Shown: positions 8,913 through 17,885 of the stretch, in pieces | How positions within the stretch are numbered: position 1 is the first letter of the stretch | Layout: every line of letters begins with the position of its first letter | Assembly (NCBI GenBank): GCA_030647435.1 | Contig: JAUSJX010000064.1 | Location: forward strand, 1 to 56,842 | DNA: 56,842 bases | Direction: 5' to 3' | From: Candidatus Rokuibacteriota bacterium | GTDB lineage: Bacteria; Methylomirabilota; Methylomirabilia; Rokubacteriales; CSP1-6 | The notes under the pieces: generated by a model | The model's input: only the letters and a program-made list of their open reading frames with translations | Database searches by the model: none | What the model was told of the DNA's origin: nothing | Translations under genes and position numbers: made by a program

Positions 8913-9464
8913 CTACCAGATCGGCCCGTTTCTCAGGGTGACGAGCGTCGCCATGGTCGCCTCGGGCCCGGCACGCCCCGCCTCGATCTCTATCCCGACC
9001 GAAGCGATCCGCGCCGGATCAGCCGTGGGCGCGCCGTCCTTATCGAGGAAGGAGAGCGTGAAGCGCCGCACGCTCTCGGCCAGGGGCTGGGCGCCTCCTC
9101 CCGCGTCCCGCCGGAGCGTCGTTTCTCCCGAGCGCAGCAGGTAGGTGACGCGCTCGCGCGTGGGGTCGATCCGGCCGTTGCCGTTGAGGTCGCGCTGAAA
9201 CACGATCCGGGCGGGCTCGGCCACGAGGACGGCCTCGATCCCCGCACCGGTCGGGTCATAGCCCGCCTCGCGGAGCTCGTGAGCCATGCGCTCGAGGGCC
9301 GCGCGTATGGCCTGCTGCGCCTCGACCCTTCCTGCGCCCCAGCCCCAGGCGGCGAGGCCGGACTGGAGCATGCCCAGAGTGGCCGACATGACGAGACCCA
9401 TGATGGCCGTCGCGACCAGCACGTCGACCAGCGAATGCCCCGTCTGCGCGCGCCGCCCCCGCAT
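8913..9464 (-). CDS. Type IV pilin-like pseudopilin (PilW/GspJ-like)
   Basis: 183 residues. A short basic leader, then a prepilin peptidase site G|HSLVDVLVA followed by a hydrophobic helix (about 10-30), as in minor pilins and type II secretion pseudopilins. The usual Glu at +5 is replaced by Asp. A DLNGNGRID stretch near residue 92 is a segment often seen in PilW-like proteins. No other pilus gene lies nearby, so its partners are elsewhere or it acts alone. Confidence 0.75.
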   Translation of the reverse strand: MRGRRAQTGHSLVDVLVATAIMGLVMSATLGMLQSGLAAWGWGAGRVEAQQAIRAALERMAHELREAGYDPTGAGIEAVLVAEPARIVFQRDLNGNGRIDPTRERVTYLLRSGETTLRRDAGGGAQPLAESVRRFTLSFLDKDGAPTADPARIASVGIEIEAGRAGPEATMATLVTLRNGPIW

Positions 9465-9538
9465 GGCGCGCAGGCTGTCTCACACCCCGCAAGACGTCAA
9501 TGTCCAGGTTCGGGGACGTCTTCCGCGCGATACGCGTA

Positions 9539-10432
9539 TCAGTCCAGGATCGGCTTGGGCGGGTCCGTCGAGTAGTCGTAGAAGCCGCGCCCGGTCTTGC
9601 GCCCGAGGTCGCCGCGCTTGACGCGCTTCTCCAGCTCCTTGGGCGGCCGGTCGGCTTCATTCTTGGTCACAGCAAAGGTCTCGAGACGGGCGTTGTAGCC
9701 GATGTCGAGCCCCGAGAGGTCGCCGAGCTTGAAGGGCCCGAGCGGGTGGTTGAGACCGAGCTCTACCGCTCTGTCGATGTCGGCGTGGCTGGCCACCCCC
9801 TGCTCGAGGCAGTAGTAGGCCTCGCGCACCAGGGCGCGGAGAATGCGGTTGACGAGGAAGCCCGGCAGCTCTTTTCGCAGGATCACCGGCTCCCGGCCGC
9901 TCCGCCGGGTCACCTCGGCCGTGATCTCCACGGTCTCTTCGCTGGTCCACTGCCCCTTGACCACCTCGACGAGCTTCATGACCAGCGGCGGGTAGAAGTA
10001 GTGCATGTTAACGCACTTCTCGGGCCGCTTGGTCGAGGGCGCGATTTGGGAGTTCATGAGCGTGGACGAGTTGGTCGCGAGGATCGTGTGGGGCGGGCAG
10101 AGACGGTCGAGTTTGGCGAAGCAGTCCTTCTTGGGCTCGAGCCGCTCCACGATGGCCTCGATGGCGAAATCCGCGTCGCGGGCGGCCTTCTCGAGGTCAG
10201 GCTCGAGCGTGACGCGGGCGACGGCCTCTTCCATCTTGTCCTTGGTCATCTGCCCCTTCTGGACGCGGCGCTCGAGCTGCTTGCGGTTCCCGGCCATGCC
10301 CTTCTGCAGGAGCTCCATGTTGAGGTCGTTGAGCGTGATCTGGTAGCCGTGCAGCGCGGACTGCATCGCGATCTGGGCGCCCATCTGCCCGGCTCCCACC
10401 ACCAGGATGCGTTTGACGTCGTCAGCGGTCAT
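9539..10432 (-). CDS. 3-hydroxyacyl-CoA dehydrogenase (HAD family)
   Basis: NAD-dependent oxidation of 3-hydroxyacyl-CoA in fatty-acid or aromatic acid degradation. 297 residues. Seen: Rossmann motif VVGAGQMG (11-18), FAIEAIVERLEPKKDCF, NSSTLMNSQIA, and a C-terminal domain with LPGFLVNRILRALVREA. The catalytic His motif reads NMHYFYPP instead of the common GLHFFNP. GGGGGAG lies just upstream of the ATG. Substrate unknown. Confidence 0.9.
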   Translation of the reverse strand: MTADDVKRILVVGAGQMGAQIAMQSALHGYQITLNDLNMELLQKGMAGNRKQLERRVQKGQMTKDKMEEAVARVTLEPDLEKAARDADFAIEAIVERLEPKKDCFAKLDRLCPPHTILATNSSTLMNSQIAPSTKRPEKCVNMHYFYPPLVMKLVEVVKGQWTSEETVEITAEVTRRSGREPVILRKELPGFLVNRILRALVREAYYCLEQGVASHADIDRAVELGLNHPLGPFKLGDLSGLDIGYNARLETFAVTKNEADRPPKELEKRVKRGDLGRKTGRGFYDYSTDPPKPILD

Positions 10433-10460
10433 GTCGTCTCCCCCTCGGAGTCTCCTGATC

Positions 10461-10509
10461 TTCGGAGTCAGTCGGTCTTTGGAGTCAGTCGGTCTTTGGA
10501 GTCAGTCGA
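10461..10509. repeat. 17-bp tandem repeat overlapping the amidase stop codon
   Basis: Two complete copies of GGAGTCAGTCGGTCTTT (10464-10480, 10481-10497) and a third partial copy (10498-10509). The third copy contains the stop codon and last residues of the minus-strand amidase. Confidence 0.8.
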
Positions 10510-11917
10510 TTGGGGGTTTGAGATGGTGCCAGGGCTGCGCCTTTTCGAAGGCCGCCGCGGCTCGAAGGACGGTGGCGTCGTCGAAGCGACGGCCGACGAT
10601 CTGGAGTCCCACCGGGAGCTTGTCGGCGGTGAAGCCGGCGGGCACCGAGCACGCGGGCTGGCCGGTCATGTTGAAGGGATAGGTGAACGGAATCCACTCG
10701 TAGGGCTCCGCCGGACGCCCCGCGATCTCGCTTGGATTATCGAGGCCGATCTTGAAGGGGGGGCAGGCCACCGTGGGCGTGAGCATGATGTCGTAGGTCT
10801 CGAAGAGGCGGCGCGGGTGCTCCCACCACGCCATCCGGTCGAACCAGGCCTGGACGTAGGTCGTGGGGCCCCAGGAGAGGGTCTCGTCGATGAGCGCCGC
10901 CAGTCCCTGGTCGATGTCGGCGCGACGTTGAGGCAGGTAGGGCGCCAGGCGCGCGGCGACGCCGCCGCAGAAGATCGCCTTCCACGCGGGGAGCGGCGAC
11001 GGCCAGCGGGGGTCGACCTCCTCGACGCGGCAGCCCATCTCGCGGAAGCGCTTGGCCGCGCGCGCGCAGACGGCCGCTACTTCGGGATCCACCAGCTTTG
11101 CGTAGCCCGGGTCGGGCACCCACGCCACGCGGAGCCCCTTGATCCCGCCCTTGAGCGCCTTGACGTAGTCGACTGGCGCAGCGGGCAGCGAGAACTGGTC
11201 ACGCGGGTCGGGTCCCGCGCAGACGTTCATCATGAGCGCGGCATCCGTCACCGTGCGGGTCATCGGCCCGATGTGCGAGAGGCTCCAGCCCCCGCTGGCG
11301 GGATAGACGGGGATGCGGCCGAAGGAGGCCTTGTGGCCGAAGATGCCGGCGAACGACGCCGGAATGCGGATGGAGCCTCCACCGTCCGTGCCGATGGCGA
11401 GCGGCCCCATGCCGGCCGCGACGGCGGCGCTGGCGCCCCCGCTCGAGCCGCCCGGGGTGCGATCGAGGTTCCACGGGTTGCGCGTCGCGCCGAAGAGGAG
11501 ATTGTGCGTGGCGCCGATCCAGCCCATCGTGGGCGTGTTCGTCTTGCCGAGCTGGATCGCGCCTGCCGCCGCCAGCCGCTCCACCATCGGGGCCGTCTCG
11601 GTCGGCACGTTGTCGGCGTAGAGCCGCGTGCCGAAGGTCGTCCGGATACCCTTGGTGACGACAAGGTCCTTGGTGGAGAATGGGACACCATGCAGCGGCC
11701 CGAGCCTGGCGCCCCGCTTCGTGAGCGCGCGCTCGGCAGCGCGGGCGGCCCGCATCGCCTGCTCGGCTGTCAGCGTCACGAAGGCGTTGAGCGTCGGGTT
11801 CAGGCGCTCGATGCGCCCGAGCACGGCTTTCATCACCTCCACCGGCGAGACCTTCTTCCGCCGGATGGCGGCGGCCATCTCCGAGGCCGGCATCCAGCAC
11901 AGCTCATCCGAAGCCAT
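10502..11917 (-). CDS. Amidase-signature family hydrolase
   Basis: 471 residues of the AS family (GatA/aryl-acylamidase fold). The Ser-cisSer-Lys triad is visible: Lys83 in STKD, Ser158 in GGSSGG and Ser182 in GGGSIRIP. Because it sits directly before a peptide-type ABC importer on the same strand, hydrolysis of an imported amide is more likely than a role in Gln-tRNA formation; no gatB or gatC is near. Confidence 0.92.
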   Translation of the reverse strand: MASDELCWMPASEMAAAIRRKKVSPVEVMKAVLGRIERLNPTLNAFVTLTAEQAMRAARAAERALTKRGARLGPLHGVPFSTKDLVVTKGIRTTFGTRLYADNVPTETAPMVERLAAAGAIQLGKTNTPTMGWIGATHNLLFGATRNPWNLDRTPGGSSGGASAAVAAGMGPLAIGTDGGGSIRIPASFAGIFGHKASFGRIPVYPASGGWSLSHIGPMTRTVTDAALMMNVCAGPDPRDQFSLPAAPVDYVKALKGGIKGLRVAWVPDPGYAKLVDPEVAAVCARAAKRFREMGCRVEEVDPRWPSPLPAWKAIFCGGVAARLAPYLPQRRADIDQGLAALIDETLSWGPTTYVQAWFDRMAWWEHPRRLFETYDIMLTPTVACPPFKIGLDNPSEIAGRPAEPYEWIPFTYPFNMTGQPACSVPAGFTADKLPVGLQIVGRRFDDATVLRAAAAFEKAQPWHHLKPPID

Positions 11918-11944
11918 GTCTCCCTCCTTCAGCGAAGACGTGGG

Positions 11945-12847
11945 TCAGGCGCCGCGAAGGCGCGGGTCCAGGGTGTCGCGGAGGGCATCACCCAGGAGAT
12001 TCGCGCCGAACACCGCAAGGCTGATGGCGATGCCCGGGAACAGCACGAGGTGCGGCGCCTTCTGGGCGTACTCGGCGGCCGAGACGGAGAGCATCCGCCC
12101 CCACGAGGGGTACGGCTCGGGGACGCCGAGCCCCAGGAAGGACAGGGCCGCCTCGACCAGGATGGCGCTCCCGAGCTGGGCCGTGCCCAGCACGATGAAG
12201 GGCCCCACGGTGTTGGGCATGATGTGCCGGAAGGCGATGCGCAGATGGGTGAGGCCCAGCGCGCGCGCGGCTTCCACGTATTGGAACTCGCGGATCGAGA
12301 GCACGCTCGACCGGATGACGCGGGCGGCGCGCGGCATGATCGGGATCGAGATCGCGAGGATCACGTTCGGGATGGACGGCCCGAGCGCCGCAGCCATGAC
12401 GAGCGCCAGGACGAGGAGCGGCAGCCCCTGGAGGATGTCCATGACGCGCTGGACCACGAGGTCGGTCTTGCCGCCGACGTAGCCCGACAGGAGCCCGATG
12501 ACGCCGCCCAGCACCGAGGCGACGAGGGTCGAGCCCAGGCCCACCAAAAGAGACACGCGCGCCCCATGGAGGATGCGGGAGTAGATGTCACGGCCCAGGT
12601 GGTCGGTGCCGAGCCAGTGCGCCGCGCTCGGCGGCGCCAGCGTGACGGCGGCGTCGGTGGCGATGGGATCGTGGGTCTGCAGCACGTTGGCGAAGATCGC
12701 GGCGAACGCGATCAGCAGCATGATGACGCCGCCGGCCGCGCCGAGAGGCTTCTTGCGGCAGAAGCGCAGGAGCATCACCCACATCCCGTCGCGGGAGGGT
12801 CGCGCTGCGGGCGCGGCGACGGCCACGGCCGCCCCGCTAGCTGCCAT
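11945..12847 (-). CDS. ABC transporter permease, DppC/OppC type
   Basis: Inner-membrane permease, 300 residues, with the N-terminal LGTDHLGRDIYSR segment typical of DppC and the EAA loop EAARALGLTHLRIAFRHIMP that contacts the ATPase. Overlaps the preceding permease by 11 bp. No ATP-binding genes are in this set; it may use ATPases encoded elsewhere. Confidence 0.95.
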   Translation of the reverse strand: MAASGAAVAVAAPAARPSRDGMWVMLLRFCRKKPLGAAGGVIMLLIAFAAIFANVLQTHDPIATDAAVTLAPPSAAHWLGTDHLGRDIYSRILHGARVSLLVGLGSTLVASVLGGVIGLLSGYVGGKTDLVVQRVMDILQGLPLLVLALVMAAALGPSIPNVILAISIPIMPRAARVIRSSVLSIREFQYVEAARALGLTHLRIAFRHIMPNTVGPFIVLGTAQLGSAILVEAALSFLGLGVPEPYPSWGRMLSVSAAEYAQKAPHLVLFPGIAISLAVFGANLLGDALRDTLDPRLRGA

Positions 12848-13790
12848 AGCGCACCCGCGGGTCGAGCACGCCGTAGAGCATGTCCACGGCGAGGTTCGAG
12901 AAGATCACGACCATGGCGATGAACATGACGAGGGTCTGCACGATCGGGTAGTCGCGCCACAGGATGGCCTGCACGAGGAAGCGCGCGATGCCCGGCAGGT
13001 TGAAGACGGTCTCGGTGACCACGAGCCCGCCGATCAGGAACGCGAATTCGATGCCGATGATGGTCACGACGGGCAGGATCGCGTTCTTGAGCGCGTGGCT
13101 CCAGATCACAACCCGTTCCCCCTGCCCCTTGGCGCGCGCCGTCCTGATGTAATCTTCTCGCATCACTTCCAGCAGGGCCGAGCGCGTGATGCGCATGATG
13201 AGCGCCGACGAGCGGTAGCCGACCGCCATGGCGGGCAACGCGAACTGGATCGCGTGGAGCTTGAAGTTCTCGGTGGGGGGGACGTAGGTCATCGGCGGGA
13301 TCCACCCGATCCAGGCCACCAGCGTCAGGATGATGACCATGCCGAGCCAGAAGGACGGCATGCTGAGCCCCGCCAGGCTCACCACGCGCAGCACGTAGTC
13401 GAGCGTCGTGTCCTGGCGCACGGCGCTGATGACGCCCGTCGGGACACCGAGGAGCACCGCGACGATCATGGACAGCGTCGCCAGCTCGATCGTGACGGGG
13501 ATCAGCGGCCGGATGATCTCCCAGGCCGGCAGGTCGTAGCGGTAGGACTTGCCGAGGTCGCCGGTGGCCATGTGGCCGATCCACTCGAGGTATTGGGCCC
13601 AGACGGGCTTGTCGAGCCCGAGCTCCTTCTCGATGGCGGCACGCTCCGAAGGATTCACGTAGCCGCCGGTCGAGAAGAGGATGTCCACGATGTCCCCCGG
13701 CGCCAAGCGCAGGAGAACGAAGATCACCACCGACATCCCGAAGAGCGTCAGTCCCGCGATGCCCAGGCGCTGGAGGAGATAGTTCTTCAC
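12837..13790 (-). CDS. ABC transporter permease, DppB/OppB type
   Basis: 317-residue multi-pass permease. Seen: N-terminal LLQRLGIAGLTLFGMSVVIF, GDLGKSYRYD, the EAA-like loop ARAKGQGERVVIWSHALKNA, and C-terminal LDPRVRYGS, the usual DppB ending. Between the binding protein (stop 13801) and the DppC-type permease. Substrate probably a peptide or related amide (inference from the neighbouring amidase). Confidence 0.95.
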   Translation of the reverse strand: MKNYLLQRLGIAGLTLFGMSVVIFVLLRLAPGDIVDILFSTGGYVNPSERAAIEKELGLDKPVWAQYLEWIGHMATGDLGKSYRYDLPAWEIIRPLIPVTIELATLSMIVAVLLGVPTGVISAVRQDTTLDYVLRVVSLAGLSMPSFWLGMVIILTLVAWIGWIPPMTYVPPTENFKLHAIQFALPAMAVGYRSSALIMRITRSALLEVMREDYIRTARAKGQGERVVIWSHALKNAILPVVTIIGIEFAFLIGGLVVTETVFNLPGIARFLVQAILWRDYPIVQTLVMFIAMVVIFSNLAVDMLYGVLDPRVRYGS

Positions 13791-13800
13791 CCCAGGCGCG

Positions 13801-15411
13801 CTACTTGTCCCGCCACACGTCCTGCATACGGCCGAAGTTGTAGATGTCGTTGTGCGGGATCATGTTGTGCACGTACGGCCAGTGCGAGAAGTAGTCGAGC
13901 CGCCAGTCGAGGAGCGGCCGCGGCGCGTCCTCCTCGAGCTTCTTCTGCAGCGCCACGACCATCCCGAGCCGCTTCTGCGGGTTGACCTCCTGCGACTGCT
14001 GGTCGATCATCCTCCCCACCTGCTCGCTGCAGTAATGGCTGTAGTTGCGCGGCGAGCCGCAGGCGTAGTTCTCGTAGAAGTTGGCGTCGGGATCGTCGAT
14101 GCCGAGGCCCGTCAGGTTGGCGCCGATCTGGTAGTCGCCGCGCGTGGCCGTCGCGTGCCACTGCGCCGTCTCGATTTGCTTGAGCGTCGCGTCGATGCCG
14201 ATCTGCTTGAGCTCGTTGATGACGAAGGAGGCCATGTCCACGTAGATGGCGATGGCCCGCGTCGCCATCTCGACTTTGAGCGGCTTCTCGGGCGTGTAGC
14301 CGAGCTCGGCCATGATCTTCCTGGCCTTGACCTTCTCGTCGGCCGGCTTGCCGTAGCCCGGGAGCGCCAGCAATCCCTGCTCAGCGATGCCCCAGATGCC
14401 CCACGGCTTGGGCGGCAGCGACGCGCCCACGACGGCGCCGCCCTGGTGGACGGCCTGAATGAGGCCCCGGCGGTCGATCGCGTAGCTCACGGCCAGGCGC
14501 ACCTTGATGTTGTCGAAGGGCGGCTTCTTGACGTTCATGATGATGTTGTCGTTGACCGTCTGCCCCACGGTGGTGACGACCAACTGCGGCACGGCCTTCT
14601 TGACCTGCTCCGCGGAGGTCTTGGTCATCTCCCCGGGGAACGAGACGTCGAGCTTGCCGGCCTGGAGCGCGGAGACCCGCGTGCCGCGGTTCTCGATGAC
14701 GACGTAGCGCAGGCTGTCGAGGTACGGCCGGTCCTTGACGAAGTAGTCCGTGTTCTTGACGTAGTCGACGAACTCGCCCTTGCGCCACTCCTTGACCTTG
14801 AAGGGCCCGGTGCCGATGCAGCCCGTGCGGTAGCTCGCGGGCGGCACGTGGGCGGCGTAGATGGGCGTGTAGCCCGAGGCAAACATGATCAGGAGCGAGG
14901 GCTGGGGGCGCTTGAGGCGGAAGACCACCGTGTGAGGATCGGGCGCCTCGATGGCCTCGATGTTGGCGTACCAATCCTTGCGCGGGTTGATGCGGAGCTT
15001 GGCCTGCGCCTCCGGCGCCTCGCGCACCATGTCGAAGGTGAACTTGACGTCCTTCGAGGTGAAGGGCTTGCCGTCGTGCCACTTGACGTCCTTGCGGAGA
15101 AAGAACACGAGGTTTCTAAAGTTGTCCTGCCAGGACCACTTCTCGGCCAGCTCGCCCACGAGGGTGTCTACGCTTTCCGTGCGCTTGTGCTGGTCGAAGA
15201 AGACGAGGTTGCTGAAGCAGGGCAGCGACGGGAAGCTCACCGATATCGTCGACGTCTCGTGGACGGCGAAGCCCTGGGGCAGGTCCTCGCGCAGCATGAT
15301 GTTGAGATGCCCTCCGGGCCTTGGCGTCTGGGCCTGGGCGGGCGTGGAGGTCACGAGCGCGGCGGCCCCGAAGGCCAGCCACACGGCGGCGGCAACACGG
15401 AAACGGGTCAT
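13801..15411 (-). CDS. SBP5-family periplasmic solute-binding protein
   Basis: 536 residues, family of DppA/OppA/NikA. Signal peptide with cleavage after AQA near residue 27. Seen: WKW-type segment LVFFLRKDVKWHDGKPFTS, KFTFDMV, GTGPFKVKEW and YAIDRRGLIQAV, the standard landmarks. First gene of a binding protein-DppB-DppC-amidase operon. The ligand cannot be read from the sequence. Confidence 0.95.
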   Translation of the reverse strand: MTRFRVAAAVWLAFGAAALVTSTPAQAQTPRPGGHLNIMLREDLPQGFAVHETSTISVSFPSLPCFSNLVFFDQHKRTESVDTLVGELAEKWSWQDNFRNLVFFLRKDVKWHDGKPFTSKDVKFTFDMVREAPEAQAKLRINPRKDWYANIEAIEAPDPHTVVFRLKRPQPSLLIMFASGYTPIYAAHVPPASYRTGCIGTGPFKVKEWRKGEFVDYVKNTDYFVKDRPYLDSLRYVVIENRGTRVSALQAGKLDVSFPGEMTKTSAEQVKKAVPQLVVTTVGQTVNDNIIMNVKKPPFDNIKVRLAVSYAIDRRGLIQAVHQGGAVVGASLPPKPWGIWGIAEQGLLALPGYGKPADEKVKARKIMAELGYTPEKPLKVEMATRAIAIYVDMASFVINELKQIGIDATLKQIETAQWHATATRGDYQIGANLTGLGIDDPDANFYENYACGSPRNYSHYCSEQVGRMIDQQSQEVNPQKRLGMVVALQKKLEEDAPRPLLDWRLDYFSHWPYVHNMIPHNDIYNFGRMQDVWRDK

Positions 15412-15548
15412 TGTCTTCCTCCCCTTTACCCCGGTCGGCCGCGACCTGCCGGCTCATGTCCTTAGGGCGGGAATTCCTCGGTCTGTCGCGGGAAGACCCC
15501 GCGCCACACGCGAATATCCGCGAAGGGGCGCGCGCGCTCAACCCTTCT

Positions 15549-15577
15549 GCGCCTGCGTTACGCGATGCGTCAGGCGC
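15549..15577. other. Intergenic hairpin before the SBP5 operon
   Basis: Seven-base inverted arms GCGCCTG (15549-15555) and CAGGCGC (15571-15577). The gap 15412-15612 is otherwise GC-rich without a gene. Could be a weak bidirectional terminator; there is no T-tract. Confidence 0.3.
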
Positions 15578-15612
15578 GCGAGGGCACGGAGGGGCGACCG
15601 GGGGGGGCGCGG

Positions 15613-15954
15613 CTAGCACGCGCCGAGGCTTGGGGACGACGCCAGCCGCAGGACGCGGACTTTCGTCATGACCCACTCCTCTCCGTGTTTCTCCTGGATC
15701 GCCTCGACAATGTCCCCGACGTGGATGTCCCCCCGCGCGATGGGATAGCCGTCCACGCCGTAACAACGCGTCGCGGCGTCGGTCGTGAGCGGGCAGGTCA
15801 CGTCCTCCGAGTCGAGGACGAAGATGCCGCCCTGGCTGTCGGTCTCGACAATGAGACCGCGGACCGGCGCCGTGCCCGAGACCTCGGCGTGGCCCGCGTC
15901 AAGAGCCAGAAGTCCGGCGAAGGGCCACCCCGCGAGCAACACGCGGCCGTTCAT
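15613..15954 (-). CDS. Hypothetical protein, possibly exported
   Basis: 113 residues from the ATG at 15954; the frame is open upstream but that part reads as an arginine-rich shadow of the next gene. A short hydrophobic N-terminus (VLLAGWPFAGLLAL) could be a signal sequence. Two cysteines (CPLTTDAATRC) frame a loop, and the C-terminal half looks like a small beta-rich domain. Family not recognised. It overlaps the end of the MucR-like gene by 4 bp (ATGG/TGA region), so is probably co-expressed with it. Confidence 0.55.
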   Translation of the reverse strand: MNGRVLLAGWPFAGLLALDAGHAEVSGTAPVRGLIVETDSQGGIFVLDSEDVTCPLTTDAATRCYGVDGYPIARGDIHVGDIVEAIQEKHGEEWVMTKVRVLRLASSPSLGAC

Positions 15955-16385
15955 GGCCCGCCTCGCCCGGCCCCACGACGCGCGTCGCGGCGCGTGAGGA
16001 GCTCCTCGAGGGTCACGGGCCGCATGCCCCCACGCCGGCGCAGCTCGGGGTCGGCCACGATGGGCCGGCTGCGGATGCGCGACGCGAGGCCGCTCCGCAC
16101 GGCGCGCTCGGCGTACAGCCGGCAGAGCGCGCGGCACATGAGCGGCCGCCCGCGGTTGTAGCCGAAGCGCCCCTTGTATTCGAGCGCCGACAGCGCGTGT
16201 CCGCGCAGGTGCGTGTTGGTCAGCTGGCGGAAGCGCGCGCCGCAGATGAGGCACACGATCTGCTCCTCCTCCACCGCTCGGCGCGGGTCACGGCGGAGGA
16301 TGGCGAGCCAGTCGCCCGACCGGCTCCGCGGCGCGGCGGAAGGCTCGAACATGGCGGACACGGGGCTCCACTCGGCGCGGTCCAT
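15951..16385 (-). CDS. MucR/Ros-like zinc-finger regulator
   Basis: 144 residues from the ATG at 16385. Seen: CLICGARFRQLTNTHLRGH, a Cys2-His2 pattern with CxxC and HLRGH, followed by ALEYKGRFGYNRGRPLM, which matches the layout of Ros/MucR proteins (zinc finger, then a YR.KWGL-like segment). Such proteins bind AT-rich DNA and regulate surface polysaccharides and virulence in alphaproteobacteria. Its start overlaps the preceding stop by one base (TGATG). Confidence 0.7.
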   Translation of the reverse strand: MDRAEWSPVSAMFEPSAAPRSRSGDWLAILRRDPRRAVEEEQIVCLICGARFRQLTNTHLRGHALSALEYKGRFGYNRGRPLMCRALCRLYAERAVRSGLASRIRSRPIVADPELRRRGGMRPVTLEELLTRRDARRGAGRGGP

Positions 16386-16618
16386 CACCGCACCACCTTT
16401 GCCTGCGCGCCGTCGGCGGCAGGGGCTTCCGCACGCCGCTCGGCCGCCATGAGGAACCCGTGCCACTGCCGCACGGCGTCGTCGTACCGATGGAGCACGG
16501 CCGTCCGCTCCCGATCGAAGCCGATGCGCTCCGAGGCCATGCCGGCGCCGAAGCCCAGCGCGAGGAGGTAGAGCGACAGACCGCCCAGCACGACCATCCG
16601 GCCTCGAGTCATCATCAT
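16385..16618 (-). CDS. Small membrane-anchored hypothetical protein
   Basis: 77 residues beginning MMMTRGRM, then one membrane helix (about 9-27) and a polar tail. Not recognised. The single-base TGATG overlap with the MucR-like gene and the same strand as the gene upstream indicate one operon. A longer start at 16678 is possible but adds 20 residues with no membrane or signal character. Confidence 0.55.
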   Translation of the reverse strand: MMMTRGRMVVLGGLSLYLLALGFGAGMASERIGFDRERTAVLHRYDDAVRQWHGFLMAAERRAEAPAADGAQAKVVR

Positions 16619-16693
16619 GACGGTGTCCTTTCCGGTGTGGTGAGGGTTCACGGCTGCGCTCCAAGCGTGATGAGCCACGGGGCGAAGCGCATC

Positions 16694-17245
16694 TCAGAGC
16701 CCCTGCCTGCCGTCCCCGCCGGCCGCCGCGCTACGGGACGACGGATCCTCGACGAGGCGCACGCGCGCCTGCGCCTCCGGGTCCGAGCCTGCCAGGTCTC
16801 GCGCCATGCGGAGCCCCTTCTCCACCACGTCGCGGTCTCCGAGACGGGCGAATGCCTCCGTGGCGAGGAGAACGCCGTCGAGCGACTGCTGGCCGCGGGC
16901 GCGGAAGAGCGCGGAGAGATAGAGCCGGCGCGCCTCGGGCTCGGCGGTCCCGCGGTTCTGTGTCGCCTCGCCGAGACGGAGGATCGCATCGCCGGCGGCC
17001 AGAAATCCCTCCCACCTCCGGCTCGCGATCGCGGCCCGGTACGCCTCGTGCCGCGCCGTCTCGGCCGACGTGAGATCGCCCCGCTCGATGGCCTGGTCCA
17101 TGTTTTCTAGTGGCGCCAACCACGGCGTCTCCGGCTTCGGCGCCGGATCGCCTCCGCGTGCCGTTGTCACCTCCAGCGCGGCCGCGAGCGTCGCGGCTGC
17201 CAGAACGACGTAGATGAAGAGCCGCTGTGATCTTTTGGTACCCAT
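16694..17245 (-). CDS. Hypothetical exported helical-repeat protein
   Basis: 183 residues from the ATG at 17245, which has a strong AGGAGGAG site; a longer open frame to 17368 lacks one. Signal or anchor helix at about 9-26, a Pro-rich stretch, then amphipathic helices with TPR-like spacing (ARRLYLSALFRARGQQ and later). No enzyme motif. First gene of the four-gene group down to 15613. Confidence 0.6.
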   Translation of the reverse strand: MGTKRSQRLFIYVVLAAATLAAALEVTTARGGDPAPKPETPWLAPLENMDQAIERGDLTSAETARHEAYRAAIASRRWEGFLAAGDAILRLGEATQNRGTAEPEARRLYLSALFRARGQQSLDGVLLATEAFARLGDRDVVEKGLRMARDLAGSDPEAQARVRLVEDPSSRSAAAGGDGRQGL

Positions 17246-17494
17246 GGCGTTCTCCTCCTGGGACCTGAACGTCCCGCTCATGACCGATGCTGCCGGAGCT
17301 TGGCCGCTTCGCATGCCCCTACAGTTCGCAAGCGCGATGCCAGGGGGAGACGTCAAACAAATCAACATCTTGTGGTGATCGATCAGGCTGGTCAGTGGTA
17401 AGGAGTGGTAAAAACTTGATCAGTAGGTTGAGCAGCGGACGAGAGGGCAGACGGTGGGCCCGGCGCCGCGCCAGGTTGACCCGTCAGTCGGCCC

Positions 17495-17848
17495 GTGCCA
17501 CCAGCGTGCGCAAAGGAGAATGGAATTCGCTCACTGACCTCGCTGCTCGCCGCGCTCGGCTTCCTGCTTCCGGGCGCGGCGTGGGCCACGGACGACCCCT
17601 GCGCCAACCGCCGCACACTCGACCCGCTCTACCGTGATGCGGACGGGAATCTCACGGCCGACGCGCCCAACAACAAGTCGAAGTGGAAGAGCCTCGCTCT
17701 CGCTTTCCCGCTCGGCGTGCTCGCGGCGCGCAACATCGTCGCCAGCCCGCTCGTGCGCTATGGCGCCAAGCTCTGTCTCGTCGCCGTCTTCGCGGTCGTC
17801 CTCTTCGCCGAAGTCGCAGTCACCGCCATCCGCAAGCGCGTGCTCTAG
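17495..17848 (+). pseudogene. Collapsed phosphonate-transporter remnant (PhnD start fused to PhnE pieces)
   Basis: The N-terminal part has a signal-like helix, then CANRRTLDPLYRDADGNL, which parallels CAPRGKLDPIYCDDNGDG of the intact binding protein at 43978. It then jumps to LAFPLGVLAARNIV, which parallels [13 protein letters not shown] of the intact PhnE1, and ends like a PhnE C-terminus (AVTAIRKRVL). An AAAGGAG site at 17512 points to an ATG (17520) in another frame, suggesting an added frameshift. A deletion-fused relic is the simplest reading. Confidence 0.55.
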
Positions 17849-17869
17849 CTCCGGCCCCGCGGGGGCGGT

Positions 17870-17877
17870 GCTATACT
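17870..17877 (+). promoter_or_regulatory. Extended -10 just before the CPBP protease gene
   Basis: TGCTATACT ends 8 bases before the ATG at 17886. Transcription from it would start about 2 bases before the start codon, giving a nearly leaderless mRNA. No good -35 is seen. Confidence 0.35.
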
Positions 17878-17885
17878 GCCGCCGC

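Noticed and set aside
10502-11917. Amidase as GatA of the tRNA amidotransferase
   Set aside because: No gatB or gatC nearby and the context is a peptide-type importer.
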